A DNA stretch of 64,000 bases, from contig NZ_BAMO01000019.1 of NCBI RefSeq assembly GCF_000615945.1, forward strand, positions 1 to 64,000, in the 5' to 3' direction. The first letter of the stretch is position 1, and each line of letters opens with the position of its first letter. This document shows, one piece after another, positions 20,271 to 29,070 of the stretch. Both the position numbers and the translations under genes were made by a program. Below the pieces are notes generated by a model that worked only from the letters and a program-made list of their open reading frames with translations, was not told the DNA's origin and searched no databases. The DNA comes from Caldalkalibacillus mannanilyticus JCM 10596 (lineage in GTDB: Bacteria; Bacillota; Bacilli; Caldalkalibacillales; JCM-10596).

Positions 20271-20300
20271 AAAAAAACACATCCGTTTAAGTGGATGTGT
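20271..20300 (-). terminator. Riboswitch expression-platform terminator
   Basis: On the minus strand ACACATCC and GGATGTGT (stem at 20277-20300) enclose an eight-base loop and are followed by a T-run (20271-20276). A competing nine-base helix is possible between CCGTTTAAG (20305-20313) at the aptamer end and CTTAAACGG (20283-20291), which uses the terminator loop and part of its stem. The two structures exclude each other, as expected of a riboswitch acting on transcription. Confidence 0.85.
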
Positions 20301-20308
20301 TATCCTTA

Positions 20309-20392
20309 AACGGCAACTGGCTGGCATAGCACTCCTGTGCGTTAGCCCCTGTAGCTTTGCGTCACTACGTTTCCGTAGCTTTGCCTTTATCA
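20309..20392 (-). ncRNA. Cyclic di-GMP-I (GEMM) riboswitch aptamer
   Basis: Read on the minus strand, the segment holds the GEMM-I landmarks in order: AGGCAAAGC, a GCTAC/GTAGT hairpin capped by a GAAA-type loop, GACGCAAAGC, GGGGCTAA, a second hairpin (CGCAC/GTGC), and CCAGTTGCCG closing P1 (GGCAA with TTGCC). These are the conserved bases of the c-di-GMP-I class. It lies 63 bases upstream of a gene for a c-di-GMP phosphodiesterase, so it should sense the substrate of the enzyme. Because P1 shares bases with the antiterminator, ligand binding may favour termination, but the direction is not certain. Confidence 0.93.
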
Positions 20393-20428
20393 AAATGATA
20401 GTAAGATTGTCCTAGGTTCTTTGCCTAT

Positions 20429-20457
20429 AGAATAACAGATAATAGCTTTCTTGTGAA
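20429..20457 (-). promoter_or_regulatory. Probable promoter of the riboswitch transcript
   Basis: On the minus strand TTCACA (20452-20457) and TATTCT (20429-20434) are separated by 17 bases, placing a transcription start about 30 bases before the c-di-GMP aptamer. The match is moderate. Confidence 0.45.
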
Positions 20458-20642
20458 TCTTTTTTTCGACAAAATTCGAGTTTTTGCCATTTTTCTGAAT
20501 CTATCTTAGCGGACGAATCACTTTGTTTGGAAGCACTCTTATTTGCTGTCGCTTTCCTGATGCTTTATACTCATATACTAGGAAGTAGTAAGATAAAAGA
20601 ACACTAGATGATCTCATAGAAAAAAAGGTAGAGGTGACCATA

Positions 20643-21110
20643 TTGGCATTCCATATTGTATTGTATCAACCAGAAATTCCTTATAACACAGGTAATATTG
20701 CAAGAACCTGCGCCGCTACGAATACCAAATTACATATCATTCGTCCGATGGGATTTAGTACCGATGATAAGATGTTAAAAAGAGCGGGCTGTGATTATTG
20801 GCATTCCGTTGACATTACCTACTACGATTCTCTAGAAGAATGTTTTAGCTTATATCCTGATCATCGTTTTTTCTTCATCGAAACAGAAGGAGAAAAAAGC
20901 TACACCGAAGTGAAGTATCAGGAAGGAGATTTCTTTATTTTTGGAAAAGAAACAACAGGAATTCCTAAATCGATTCTTGAACAACATCGTGATACATGGA
21001 TTCGGATTCCGATGAGTACGGAAAATGTACGATCATTAAATTTATCTAATACCGCTGCGATTTTGGTATATGAAGCCTTACGTCAGACTGGTTTCCAAGG
21101 CTTAGATTGA
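20643..21110 (+). CDS. trmL: tRNA (cytidine(34)-2'-O)-methyltransferase TrmL
   Basis: TrmL methylates the 2'-O of the wobble base in tRNA-Leu isoacceptors. The protein is a 155-residue SPOUT methyltransferase with the expected opening FHIVLYQPEIPYNTGNIART and the knotted SAM-binding C-terminus (FIFGKETTGIPKSIL, IPMSTENVRSLNLSNTAAIL). The TTG at 20643 fits best: GAGGTGA lies five bases upstream and the N-terminus then matches the family. A GTG at 20634 would add three residues. A HAD phosphatase follows 18 bases later. Confidence 0.93.
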   Translation: MAFHIVLYQPEIPYNTGNIARTCAATNTKLHIIRPMGFSTDDKMLKRAGCDYWHSVDITYYDSLEECFSLYPDHRFFFIETEGEKSYTEVKYQEGDFFIFGKETTGIPKSILEQHRDTWIRIPMSTENVRSLNLSNTAAILVYEALRQTGFQGLD

Positions 21111-21128
21111 TGAGAGAGGAAGAATAAG

Positions 21129-21848
21129 ATGGCAAAAGTACTATTATTTGATTTGGATGGAACGTTATTACCGATGAATACAGAGGAATTTGTGGGGGCG
21201 TATGTCAAAGCATTAGCAACCAACTTGGCTCCTCATATCAATCCCGAGTTATTGGTGAAGGCATTATGGTCCGGCACACATGCTATGATTGAAAGCAAGG
21301 ATGCTGAGAAGACCAATGAAGCGATTTTTGAAGAAGCATTTATCTCTTTAAGTGGAGTGGTAAAAGAGGATTTGTGGCCGTATATTGATGAATTTTATGA
21401 GAAGAACTTTCCCGCTCTTGCTTCGTTATGTTCTTCGACTCCTTTGTCCAAACAAATTGTAGAGGAGGCAACCCGGCAAGGGTACAAGGTTGTCATTGCG
21501 ACCAATCCTGTATTCCCCAAAGCGGCTCTAGAGCATCGTCTGAACTGGGCAGGGCTTACAGAGGTTCCTGTTGATCTAGTTACTTTATATGAGGAATCTA
21601 CCTATACCAAGCCGCACAAGGAGTATTACCAGATGATTTGTCAGAAGCTTGGCGTTTCCCCTGAGGAGTGTATTATGATCGGGAATGATGTTCAAGAGGA
21701 TCTATCGGCAAGTCAAATTGGAATGAAAACCTTTTTGGTTGATGAGTATATGATTGATCGAGGGCAGCCGGTGTTTCAGGCAGATGCACGTGGAAGTTTA
21801 GAGGAATTATATCAGCAGTTGAAGCAAAAGGAAGGCTTGTTTCAGTAA
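21129..21848 (+). CDS. HAD-superfamily phosphatase
   Basis: This 239-residue hydrolase has all four HAD motifs: the nucleophile aspartates in FDLDGTLL (residues 7-14), the threonine/serine of IATNPVF, the lysine in TYTKPHKEYY, and the acidic pair in MIGNDVQEDLSA. A helical cap lies between motifs I and II. It probably dephosphorylates a small metabolite; the substrate cannot be told. It is 18 bases after trmL and likely co-transcribed with it. Confidence 0.85.
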   Translation: MAKVLLFDLDGTLLPMNTEEFVGAYVKALATNLAPHINPELLVKALWSGTHAMIESKDAEKTNEAIFEEAFISLSGVVKEDLWPYIDEFYEKNFPALASLCSSTPLSKQIVEEATRQGYKVVIATNPVFPKAALEHRLNWAGLTEVPVDLVTLYEESTYTKPHKEYYQMICQKLGVSPEECIMIGNDVQEDLSASQIGMKTFLVDEYMIDRGQPVFQADARGSLEELYQQLKQKEGLFQ

Positions 21849-21851
21849 AAA

Positions 21852-21891
21852 ATCAAAATCCTCTTTGCTGTGAAATGACAACAAAGAGGAT
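21852..21891 (-). terminator. Terminator of the 30-residue membrane peptide gene
   Basis: ATCCTCTTTG (21858-21867) and CAAAGAGGAT (21882-21891) form a perfect ten-base stem. The T-rich tail (TTTGATTTTTT) is on the minus strand only, 17 bases beyond the stop codon of the small gene. On the plus strand it may still act as a weak stop after the HAD gene. Confidence 0.75.
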
Positions 21892-21908
21892 ACCCTGTAG
21901 ATACAGCT

Positions 21909-22001
21909 TTAGTTTCCAGAATGCGGTTTATCGTTGTAACCTGCTGCAAATATAACAGCTAAAAATGCTACCGTTACAAGAATGATAACAGCTAGACCCA
22001 T
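21909..22001 (-). CDS. 30-residue single-span membrane peptide
   Basis: This very short gene encodes a peptide with a hydrophobic helix at about residues 2-21 (GLAVIILVTVAFLAVIFAAG) and the polar tail YNDKPHSGN. Translation is supported by GGGAGGT placed eight bases before the ATG. It has its own consensus promoter and its own terminator on the same strand, so it is a transcription unit of its own. It resembles the single-span miniproteins known in Bacillus, but I do not recognise the family. The tail is probably exposed on one face of the membrane. Confidence 0.7.
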   Translation of the reverse strand: MGLAVIILVTVAFLAVIFAAGYNDKPHSGN

Positions 22002-22034
22002 ACTATGTACCTCCCAACGATTGCTCTTCTTTCC

Positions 22035-22063
22035 ATTATAAATTGAAATATAGTGAATTGCAA
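22035..22063 (-). promoter_or_regulatory. Promoter of the 30-residue membrane peptide gene
   Basis: On the minus strand TTGCAA (22058-22063) and TATAAT (22035-22040) are spaced by exactly 17 bases. The promoter ends four bases past the mtnA stop codon and points at the small gene. Confidence 0.75.
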
Positions 22064-22066
22064 AGA

Positions 22067-23109
22067 TTAGGTAAACAAACGAGCAAGCTCAACTTCATAA
22101 TTCCCTTGAATGATTCCTTTTTCCGTAATGATGGCAGTCACAAGCTGATGCGGAGTGACGTCAAAAGCCGGATTGTAGGTGGCAATTCCTTCAGGAGCTG
22201 TTTTGTGCCCAAACCCCTCTGTGATCTCTGTTCCACATCTTTCTTCAATAGGGATTTGTTTTCCTGAAGGAGTGGATAGATCGATAGAGGAGAGAGGAGC
22301 AGCCACATAGAAGGGAATATCATGAGCCTTCGCTAAAACGGCTAATCCATAAGTTCCAATTTTGTTGGCTACATCACCATTGGCAGCGACTCGGTCTGTT
22401 CCGACAATCACCCCTTGAACCAATCCTTTCTGCATGACCATGGCAGCCATATTGTCGCAGATAAGGGTCACATCAATCCCTGCTTGCTGTAATTCAAAAG
22501 CGGTAAGACGAGCCCCTTGCAAAACAGGACGTGTTTCATCGGCATAAATCTTTAGATTCCAGCCTTTCTCTTTGGCGATGTAAAAAGGAGCGTGGCTGTT
22601 CCGTATCGTGCTGTGGCAAGCCCACCAGCATTGCAATGAGTAAGTATCCCCATTCCATCTTGGAAAAGCGTAATGGCATGCTCACCTATCTTACGGCATA
22701 CTTCTTCATCCTCTGTCTGAATCCGACGTGCTTCATCTAATAACAATTGTTTTACTTCAGAGATGGAAAGCTCCTGATGTTCTGCGATTTTTGTTTTGAG
22801 TCGTTCTAGTGCCCAAACAAGATTAATCGCTGTAGGTCTAGAGCTTGCCAAATAATCCGCTTTTTCTTGAACTTCTTTGTCAAATTCTGCTCTGGACGCA
22901 GCTTGACTGTGGCGAAGACCGAGGTATAGACCGTAAGCTGCCGTCATCCCGATGGCAGGAGCTCCACGGACTTGGAGGTGCTTGATAGCAGCCCAAGAGT
23001 CTTCGATAGAATCGATATTGAGATAATGAATTTCGTTCGGGAGCTTTGTCTGATCTAGCAATCGAAGGCAATCTTCTCCCCATTGAACGGATACAATCTG
23101 ATTTGACAT
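22067..23109 (-). CDS. mtnA: S-methyl-5-thioribose-1-phosphate isomerase (frameshifted)
   Basis: MtnA converts methylthioribose-1-phosphate to methylthioribulose-1-phosphate in methionine salvage. The reconstructed protein of about 347 residues has the early motif [20 protein letters not shown], the catalytic cysteine region [17 protein letters not shown], and the catalytic aspartate region [18 protein letters not shown]. The frame breaks near 22590: on the coding strand one missing G restores [16 protein letters not shown]. The start ATG follows AGGAGGTC. It lies 15 bases after mtnK on the minus strand, and the pair mirrors the mtnK-mtnA operon of Bacillus. Confidence 0.92.
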
Positions 23110-23124
23110 CTTTTCTTTGACCTC

Positions 23125-24324
23125 CTATAGTACGTTTACTAATTCTGCTTTAATACTCGTTGATTGGCTCCATTCTCTGCGATTAAGGATTAGCTGTCTG
23201 CCAAGATGCAGGGCGATTCGTTCAGCCTGTGCCCGAACGGCTGGATCTGCAATACTTTCAAGATCTGCGACCGAGGCAAGTCCAATGACACGACGGATCA
23301 TTTTACATCCAGCAAAACCAAGGGTGTCCTTTTTGACCTTTTGCAAGAATTCTTTTATGATCGCCGCTTCTTTAAAAGAAGGGTCTTGTCCTTGCTCAAG
23401 TGCGAGCTTGGTAAATTCTCTTTCAAAGCCTTCCCACAATTGGTCAGTGGTATTTAATAAATATTCTTGAAATTCTTTTTTCTCAGGCTTCCCAGCCAAA
23501 TGTCCCTCTTGAGAAGCGAAGTTCAGTAAGAGATTAGCGATCACTGCCCCAAGATCGAAGCCCATGGGTCCGTAGTAAGCAAACTCAGGATCAATGACTT
23601 TGGTGCTTTCTTTGGTGACAAAGATACTCCCAGTATGAAGATCTCCATGAAGAAGGGTTTCGGCAGCTGTTAAAAAAGAGAATTTTAACGAGGCGACTTC
23701 CTTTTTAAGCTCTGTATCTGCCCAAATTTTCTCTACATCTTCTCTGATCAACTCATTAAAGCTATTTTGCTCAGCGTCAAAAAATGGTTCTGTGAATACT
23801 AAATCTTCAGTTATCTTACACAGTTCAGGGTTGGTAAAGGTGATAACTTGATTCTTTTTGACATCAGGCGCTAAGAAAAAATCAGAGTTATAGAAGAGGG
23901 TATGCGCTAGGAAAGTAGAAATATGTGTAGCGAATAAAGGATATTGATTGCCTTCAATAAGCCCTTTCCTCATAATCACATGATCTGATAAATCCTCCAT
24001 AATAGTCAGGGCTAGTTCAGCATCATAATGATAGACTTCTGGTACTAGATCGGGACATAGTTCTTTTTGGCGAACGAGGGCATGATATTCAATTCTTGCA
24101 CGATCTAGAGTAAGAGGCCAGGATTCACCTACGATTCGGGCATAGGGCAAGGCTTGTTTAAAGATAATGGATTTGTTCGAAAGGGTGTCTTGAATATGAA
24201 AAACTAGATTTAGATTTCCATCCCCTATTTCTCTTGACACCAATTGTGCGTGTTCAGGGAAAAGGTGGGGTATACTTAAGGCGTATTCCTTAGCTTCTTC
24301 CTCACTTAATGCTCGATAACTCAT
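23125..24324 (-). CDS. mtnK: Methylthioribose kinase
   Basis: MtnK phosphorylates 5-methylthioribose with ATP, giving the substrate of MtnA. The 399-residue protein belongs to the aminoglycoside-phosphotransferase-like kinases. It has a glycine-rich N-lobe (SREIGDGNLNLVFHI), the catalytic loop LLHGDLHTGSIFV, and the metal aspartate in KVIDPEFAYYGPMGFDLG. I place the start at the second ATG (24324), eight bases after AAGGAGGTT; the ATG at 24330 is only two bases away from it. No SAM (S-box) riboswitch is visible upstream, unlike in B. subtilis. Confidence 0.94.
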   Translation of the reverse strand: MSYRALSEEEAKEYALSIPHLFPEHAQLVSREIGDGNLNLVFHIQDTLSNKSIIFKQALPYARIVGESWPLTLDRARIEYHALVRQKELCPDLVPEVYHYDAELALTIMEDLSDHVIMRKGLIEGNQYPLFATHISTFLAHTLFYNSDFFLAPDVKKNQVITFTNPELCKITEDLVFTEPFFDAEQNSFNELIREDVEKIWADTELKKEVASLKFSFLTAAETLLHGDLHTGSIFVTKESTKVIDPEFAYYGPMGFDLGAVIANLLLNFASQEGHLAGKPEKKEFQEYLLNTTDQLWEGFEREFTKLALEQGQDPSFKEAAIIKEFLQKVKKDTLGFAGCKMIRRVIGLASVADLESIADPAVRAQAERIALHLGRQLILNRREWSQSTSIKAELVNVL

Positions 24325-24504
24325 GCGCATAACCTCCTTAATATATAGCATGAACAGTTTTCTTCTATGTATGAATTGTTGCTTATCATACACGCTGTTT
24401 CTTCTGCTGTCAACGAGAAAATACGAAACAAAAAGAAAGAATATCGTTTTTTCTTTACTTTTTCTGAAAAATTGCTATAGTTTGATTTTATAGAGGTGAT
24501 TGAG

Positions 24505-25695
24505 ATGAAAAGACAATCGTTACAAATGATCCCTGCCGAACGGATGAAGGTCCTCCCTACTCAATTTTTTGCGAAGCTATCTACCAAGGTAGCAGAAAGA
24601 ATCAGTCAAGGGTATGATGTGATTAATTTAGGACAAGGAAATCCTGATCAACCGACACCTGAGCATATAGTTGAAGCGATGCAAAAGGCAACGGCGAATT
24701 CGAAATACCATGGTTATTCACCCTTTCAAGGTCACCGTTTTTTGAAAGAGGCAATAGCTGAATACTATGCAAGGGAATATCAGGTTGAGCTTAACCCTGA
24801 TACAGAGGTAGCCATCCTCTTTGGAGGGAAATCAGGATTGATTGAAGTGAGCCAATGTTTGCTTAATCCGGGGGATGTTTGTTTAGTACCCGATCCGGGG
24901 TATCCAGATTATTGGTCGGGAATCTCCTTGGCTGAAGCGAAAATGGAATTCATGCCTTTACGGGAAGAGAATCAATTTCTTCCTGATTATGAACAGATCC
25001 CACCAGCAATTTTAGCTCAGGCTAAAATGATGTTTTTGAATTATCCCAACAATCCTACTGCTGGCGTAGCGACATCTTCCTTTTTCAAAAAAACAGTCGA
25101 TCTTGCTTATGATCATCAGATTGCGGTCGTTCATGACTTTGCTTATGGTGCTATTGGATTTGATGGGGAGAAGCCCTTGAGCTTCTTACAGACTCCGGGG
25201 GCTAAGGAAGTGGGAATTGAGATTTATACGCTGTCTAAAACGTATAACATGGCGGGCTGGAGAGTAGGATTTGCTGTAGGGAACCCGCAGATCGTTCGCT
25301 TGCTTAATTTAATTCAGGATCATCAGTTTGTTAGCCTTTTTGGTGCCATTCAAGAGGCATCAGCTATTGCTTTGACCTCCTCTCAGCAGTGTGTCAGCGA
25401 CTTGGTAGCTCTCTATCAGAGAAGGAGAGATCACTTATTCAAGGAATTAGATTTGTTAGGCTGGAGAGCGCAAAAGCCAAAAGGATCATTTTTCTCTTGG
25501 TTACCTGTTCCAGAGGGATACACTTCTGAAAGCTTTGCCACTTTGCTGTTTGATCAGGCTCAAATTGCGGTTGCGCCTGGCATAGGCTTTGGCGAGCAAG
25601 GAGATCGTTATCTTCGTGTAGGATTGTTGACGAGTGAGGCTAGAATCAGTGAGGCGGCAGAGAGAATGAAGAAACTAGGGATTTTTCATACATAG
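24505..25695 (+). CDS. mtnE: Methionine salvage aminotransferase
   Basis: MtnE transaminates ketomethylthiobutyrate to methionine, the last step of the pathway. The 396-residue class I/II aminotransferase keeps the PLP lysine K245 in YTLSKTYNMAGWRVGF, the NYPNNPTAG segment at about 179-187 and HDFAYG at 210-215. The N-terminal QGNPDQPTPEHIV is typical of MtnE. The ATG at 24505 follows GAGGTGA by six bases; an upstream GTG at 24496 overlaps that site. A promoter-like TTTACT, 16 bases, TATAGT precedes it. It heads the mtnE-W-X-B unit, divergent from mtnK-mtnA. Confidence 0.9.
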   Translation: MKRQSLQMIPAERMKVLPTQFFAKLSTKVAERISQGYDVINLGQGNPDQPTPEHIVEAMQKATANSKYHGYSPFQGHRFLKEAIAEYYAREYQVELNPDTEVAILFGGKSGLIEVSQCLLNPGDVCLVPDPGYPDYWSGISLAEAKMEFMPLREENQFLPDYEQIPPAILAQAKMMFLNYPNNPTAGVATSSFFKKTVDLAYDHQIAVVHDFAYGAIGFDGEKPLSFLQTPGAKEVGIEIYTLSKTYNMAGWRVGFAVGNPQIVRLLNLIQDHQFVSLFGAIQEASAIALTSSQQCVSDLVALYQRRRDHLFKELDLLGWRAQKPKGSFFSWLPVPEGYTSESFATLLFDQAQIAVAPGIGFGEQGDRYLRVGLLTSEARISEAAERMKKLGIFHT

Positions 25696-25753
25696 GTCAT
25701 TTACATACAATATGAGATAACAATATGAGATAAGGAATAGAGAGGTGTCGAGA

Positions 25754-27004
25754 ATGAACGGATATGTTATTGCCACGTATTTAGTACATGATAGCAAGGC
25801 ACAGTTTCACAAAAAAGCAGAGGGAATTGCAGTAGGGATGACAGTAGGTTCATGGACGGAGTTACCCCAAGCGAAGAAGGAAAAACTACAAAAGCATTTA
25901 GGTCAAGTGGTGTCTGTAACAGAGCATGAACCGAAAGAAGGAGAGCTTCCTAGTGCCATGATCCAGATTGCGTATCCTGAAATCAATTTCTCCAATGATA
26001 TTCCGGCTTTATTAGTTACTGTCTTCGGCAAAATATCGATGGATGGCAAGATTAAATTGATTGACCTAGAGTTTTCACCTAGCTTCCTTGCCTCTTTCCC
26101 AGGTCCTAAATTTGGAATCGAGGGAGTGCGGTCCCTTCTAGGTGTCCAAGATCGTCCCTTATTAATGAGTATCTTTAAATCATGTATCGGACAGGATTTA
26201 GAGAGTCTAGAGGAACAATTCTATCAGCAGGCGGCAGGAGGCGTCGACATTATTAAGGATGATGAAATCTTATTTGAAAATCCACTTTCACCATTTGAGA
26301 AAAGACTTGAAGTTGCCTTAAGAGCCGCTCAGCGGGCAAGCGAAGAAACCGGGCAGAAAAGCTTGTATGCTATGAATCTGACAGGACCTGTGACAGAGCT
26401 TGTAGATAAGGCGAAAAGAGCGGTTGAATTAGGAGCTAATGCTCTCCTTTTTAACGTTTTGGCTTATGGCTATGATGCTCTGCATCGCCTAAGTGCAGAT
26501 CCAGATATCTCTGTCCCGATTATGGCGCATCCAGCCTTAGCTGGAGCGATATACCCTTCTCCTCATCAGGGAATCGCTGCTCCTCTTTTACTAGGAAAAT
26601 TAATGCGTCTAGCTGGAGCAGACTTTGTATTATTTCCGTCGCCGTATGGTTCAGTAGCGATGGATAGAGAGGATACCTTAGCCATTGCCAAGCATTTGAG
26701 AGAGGGATGGAATACAGACGATCAACAAGCGCAGCAAACGATTAAAGCAAGCTTTCCAGTGCCATCCGCAGGAATTCATCCAGGCATTACTCCTCTACTG
26801 TATGAGGATTTTGGGACAGAAAGTATTATGAATGCAGGGGGTGGAATTCATGGTCACCCACAGGGAGCTATTGCAGGCGGACGAGCTTTTCGTCAAGCGA
26901 TTTCGATCTTGAGTTCAGGAAACAATTTTGAACAGGAGATCTCGTCGCATACTGAGCTTCAAACTGCGATTGATACATGGGGCTTGAGTAGGAGGGAACG
27001 TTAA
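25754..27004 (+). CDS. mtnW: 2,3-diketo-5-methylthiopentyl-1-phosphate enolase (RuBisCO-like)
   Basis: MtnW is the RuBisCO-like enolase of methionine salvage and has no carboxylase activity. The 416-residue protein shows the RuBisCO large-subunit fold, with the carbamylated lysine K168 in [16 protein letters not shown] and conserved residues in [10 protein letters not shown] and [15 protein letters not shown]. The loop that in true RuBisCO reads KPK is replaced here by MSIFKSCIG, as expected for this subfamily. The ATG at 25754 follows GAGAGGTG; the GTG at 25745 lies inside that site. Its stop codon is directly followed by the mtnX start. Confidence 0.93.
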   Translation: MNGYVIATYLVHDSKAQFHKKAEGIAVGMTVGSWTELPQAKKEKLQKHLGQVVSVTEHEPKEGELPSAMIQIAYPEINFSNDIPALLVTVFGKISMDGKIKLIDLEFSPSFLASFPGPKFGIEGVRSLLGVQDRPLLMSIFKSCIGQDLESLEEQFYQQAAGGVDIIKDDEILFENPLSPFEKRLEVALRAAQRASEETGQKSLYAMNLTGPVTELVDKAKRAVELGANALLFNVLAYGYDALHRLSADPDISVPIMAHPALAGAIYPSPHQGIAAPLLLGKLMRLAGADFVLFPSPYGSVAMDREDTLAIAKHLREGWNTDDQQAQQTIKASFPVPSAGIHPGITPLLYEDFGTESIMNAGGGIHGHPQGAIAGGRAFRQAISILSSGNNFEQEISSHTELQTAIDTWGLSRRER

Positions 27005-27672
27005 TTGAGTAGGCAGCCTATTATATTTTGTGATTTTGATGGCACGATTACGATGAAGGATAACATCGTGGCGATCATGAAACAGTTTGCTCCTCCTGTA
27101 TGGAAGGAGATTACAGAGCGGATTATGCAACAAGAAACATCGATTCGTGAAGGGTAGGTAGACTTTTTTCCCTTCTGCCGTCCTCCATGAAAGAGGAAAT
27201 CACACAATTCGCTATTGAACAAGCGGAGATTCGACCGGGCTTTGAGCGTCTGTTGCAGATGACCAAGCAGGAAGCCCTGCCTTTCTATGTAGTGAGTGGA
27301 GGAATTGATTTTTTCGTAGACCCCCTTCTTGCAGCCTTCCCTCTAGAGGCAGCACAAATCTATCGTAACGAGAGTGATTTTACGGGAGAGAGGATTAAGA
27401 TCAAATGGCCTCATTCGTGTGATGAGCACTGTGATGTGGATTGTGGGCTATGTAAAACAAGCATTATTCGCTCTTATCCCCAAGATAAATACTATCGTAT
27501 CATGATCGGGGATAGTATCACCGATTTAGCGGGAGCGAAGCTAGCTGATCTTGTATTCGCTCGAGGCTTCTTATTAGAAAAATGCAAGGAGCTTGGCTTG
27601 CGATACCATGCTTATGAAACCTTCGATGATATTATTGCTGTTCTTAAGCATAAGCCTGGGACTATCAAGTGA
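27005..27672 (+). CDS. mtnX: 2-hydroxy-3-keto-5-methylthiopentenyl-1-phosphate phosphatase (frameshifted)
   Basis: MtnX dephosphorylates the enolase product to give the acireductone. The reconstructed HAD-type protein is about 222 residues with motif I FCDFDGTITMKDNI near the start and the later motif IGDSITDLAGAKLADLVFA. The frame breaks at the GGG of 27152-27154: one missing G restores IREGVGRLFSLLPSSMKEE. The TTG start at 27005 is preceded by AGGAGGGAA inside the end of mtnW. The stop overlaps the mtnB start. Confidence 0.9.
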
Positions 27673-28268
27673 TGTGGGATGAACTGACAGAAGCGAAGCA
27701 GCTGTTTAGTGCACGTCATTGGTTTCCGGGGACAAGTGGGAATCTGTCGATGAAGGTGGCAGAAGAACCCCTCTCCTTTCTTGTCACAGCAAGCGGGAAG
27801 GACAAAACCAAAACCACCCAAGAAGACTATTTGTTGGTCAATGCGGACTCAAAGCCTGCTTATACCACACATTTAAAACCCTCTGCCGAAACCATGGTAC
27901 ATGCTGAAATCTATAAAAAGTTCAAAAAGGCTGGAGCTGTTTTTCATGTTCATACGGTATACAACAACCTAATTTCTGATCTTTATTATGAACTAGGGGC
28001 AGTAGAGATTGAGAATATTGAGCTGATTAAGGCCTTTAATATTTGGGAAGAAGGGGCAAAAATCAGAGTTCCCATCGTTCGCAACTATGCAGATATTCCG
28101 CTATTAACGGAAGAAATCAGCAAGGTGTTAGATGAGAGAGTTCCTGGGGTATTAATTCATAACCATGGAATTTACTGCTGGGGCAATAATGCGTTTGAAG
28201 CGAAAAGACATCTTGAAGCTTTTGAGTTTTTGTTTGAATACCTATATAAACGGCTGCTTGTTTCATAG
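27672..28268 (+). CDS. mtnB: Methylthioribulose-1-phosphate dehydratase
   Basis: MtnB dehydrates methylthioribulose-1-phosphate, the step between MtnA and MtnW. The 198-residue protein is a class II aldolase fold enzyme with zinc ligands in FHVHTVYNNL (two His) and in LIHNHGIYCWG, and the family motif FPGTSGNLSMK near residues 18-28. The ATG at 27672 shares one base with the mtnX stop, so the two are translationally coupled. It ends the first block; mtnD follows after a 100-base gap. Confidence 0.93.
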   Translation: MWDELTEAKQLFSARHWFPGTSGNLSMKVAEEPLSFLVTASGKDKTKTTQEDYLLVNADSKPAYTTHLKPSAETMVHAEIYKKFKKAGAVFHVHTVYNNLISDLYYELGAVEIENIELIKAFNIWEEGAKIRVPIVRNYADIPLLTEEISKVLDERVPGVLIHNHGIYCWGNNAFEAKRHLEAFEFLFEYLYKRLLVS

Positions 28269-28368
28269 GTCGTTCTTCACCTTGTCCTATTGTTTCTTTT
28301 CTTTTGTATTTTGTAAAGAAAAGAGTAAAATAATCTAAATCATACTATTTATCGGGAGGGAAAACCAT

Positions 28369-28908
28369 ATGGCATCCATCGTTATTCGAAATACTGGGGA
28401 GAGAATAGAAGGGAATGAAAAGGTAGGGGCTTTTTTAGAATCACAAGGAGTATTATATGAGCATTGGGATATTTCAAAGTTACCTGCACACCTTCAGGGG
28501 AATTGTGCTCTGAATGATGAACAGAAGGCGGAAACTTTACAGGTTTTTGATGCGGAAATAAAATCGCTCGGGAAAAGAGGAGGCTATGTCAACTGGGATG
28601 TTGTTGCCTTATCTGAATCGACTCCCAACCTAGAGGAGTTATTGAAGAAGTTTGAACAAGTTCATACTCATACGGAAGACGAGGTAAGAGCGATTACAGC
28701 TGGGCATGGAATTTTTATCATTAAAGGACAAGGCGACACGGGGTATTTTGATGTGGAGCTGGAAGCAGGAGATGTGATCTCTGTCCCTGTAAACACCCCT
28801 CATTTCTTTACTCTGATGGAAGATAAACAAGTGGTGGCTGTTCGCTTGTTTATAGAAACAGAAGGCTGGGTAGCGCATCCCTTTCAAGACCCAGAATTTC
28901 AGAAATAA
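28369..28908 (+). CDS. mtnD: Acireductone dioxygenase
   Basis: MtnD oxidises the acireductone with O2; the iron form gives ketomethylthiobutyrate and formate, the substrate of MtnE. The 179-residue cupin has the metal ligands H99, H101 and E105 in VHTHTEDEV and H145 in NTPHFF. The ATG follows GGGAGGG. Its own start is separated by 100 bases from mtnB, so it may have a separate promoter. A strong terminator follows. Confidence 0.94.
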   Translation: MASIVIRNTGERIEGNEKVGAFLESQGVLYEHWDISKLPAHLQGNCALNDEQKAETLQVFDAEIKSLGKRGGYVNWDVVALSESTPNLEELLKKFEQVHTHTEDEVRAITAGHGIFIIKGQGDTGYFDVELEAGDVISVPVNTPHFFTLMEDKQVVAVRLFIETEGWVAHPFQDPEFQK

Positions 28909-28943
28909 GTGAAGTAGCCGAGTTGCTGAATAAGGAGTTACCG

Positions 28944-28978
28944 AAACAAAAAACACTCAAAAAGGGTGTTTTTTGTTT
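28944..28978. terminator. Bidirectional terminator between mtnD and map
   Basis: A 15-base stem joins 28944-28958 to 28964-28978 around an AAAAA loop, including AACAAAAAACAC and GTGTTTTTTGTT. The stem is A-rich on one side and T-rich on the other, so it can stop transcripts from either strand. Map ends at 29071 on the minus strand. Confidence 0.75.
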
Positions 28979-29070
28979 CTACTCTAAGGATCATAGTGTT
29001 AGAATGCTTTGAGTACATTCTTGCACAAGACATTTTTTAACAAACTCTAAATCGATTTTTATTATTCCTA

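Noticed and set aside
20188-20415. Plus-strand frame across the riboswitch
   Set aside because: The DNA is explained by the c-di-GMP-I aptamer and its terminator on the minus strand.
24325-24504. SAM (S-box) riboswitch expected before mtnK or mtnE
   Set aside because: The gap is short and none of the conserved S-box sequence is visible on either strand.
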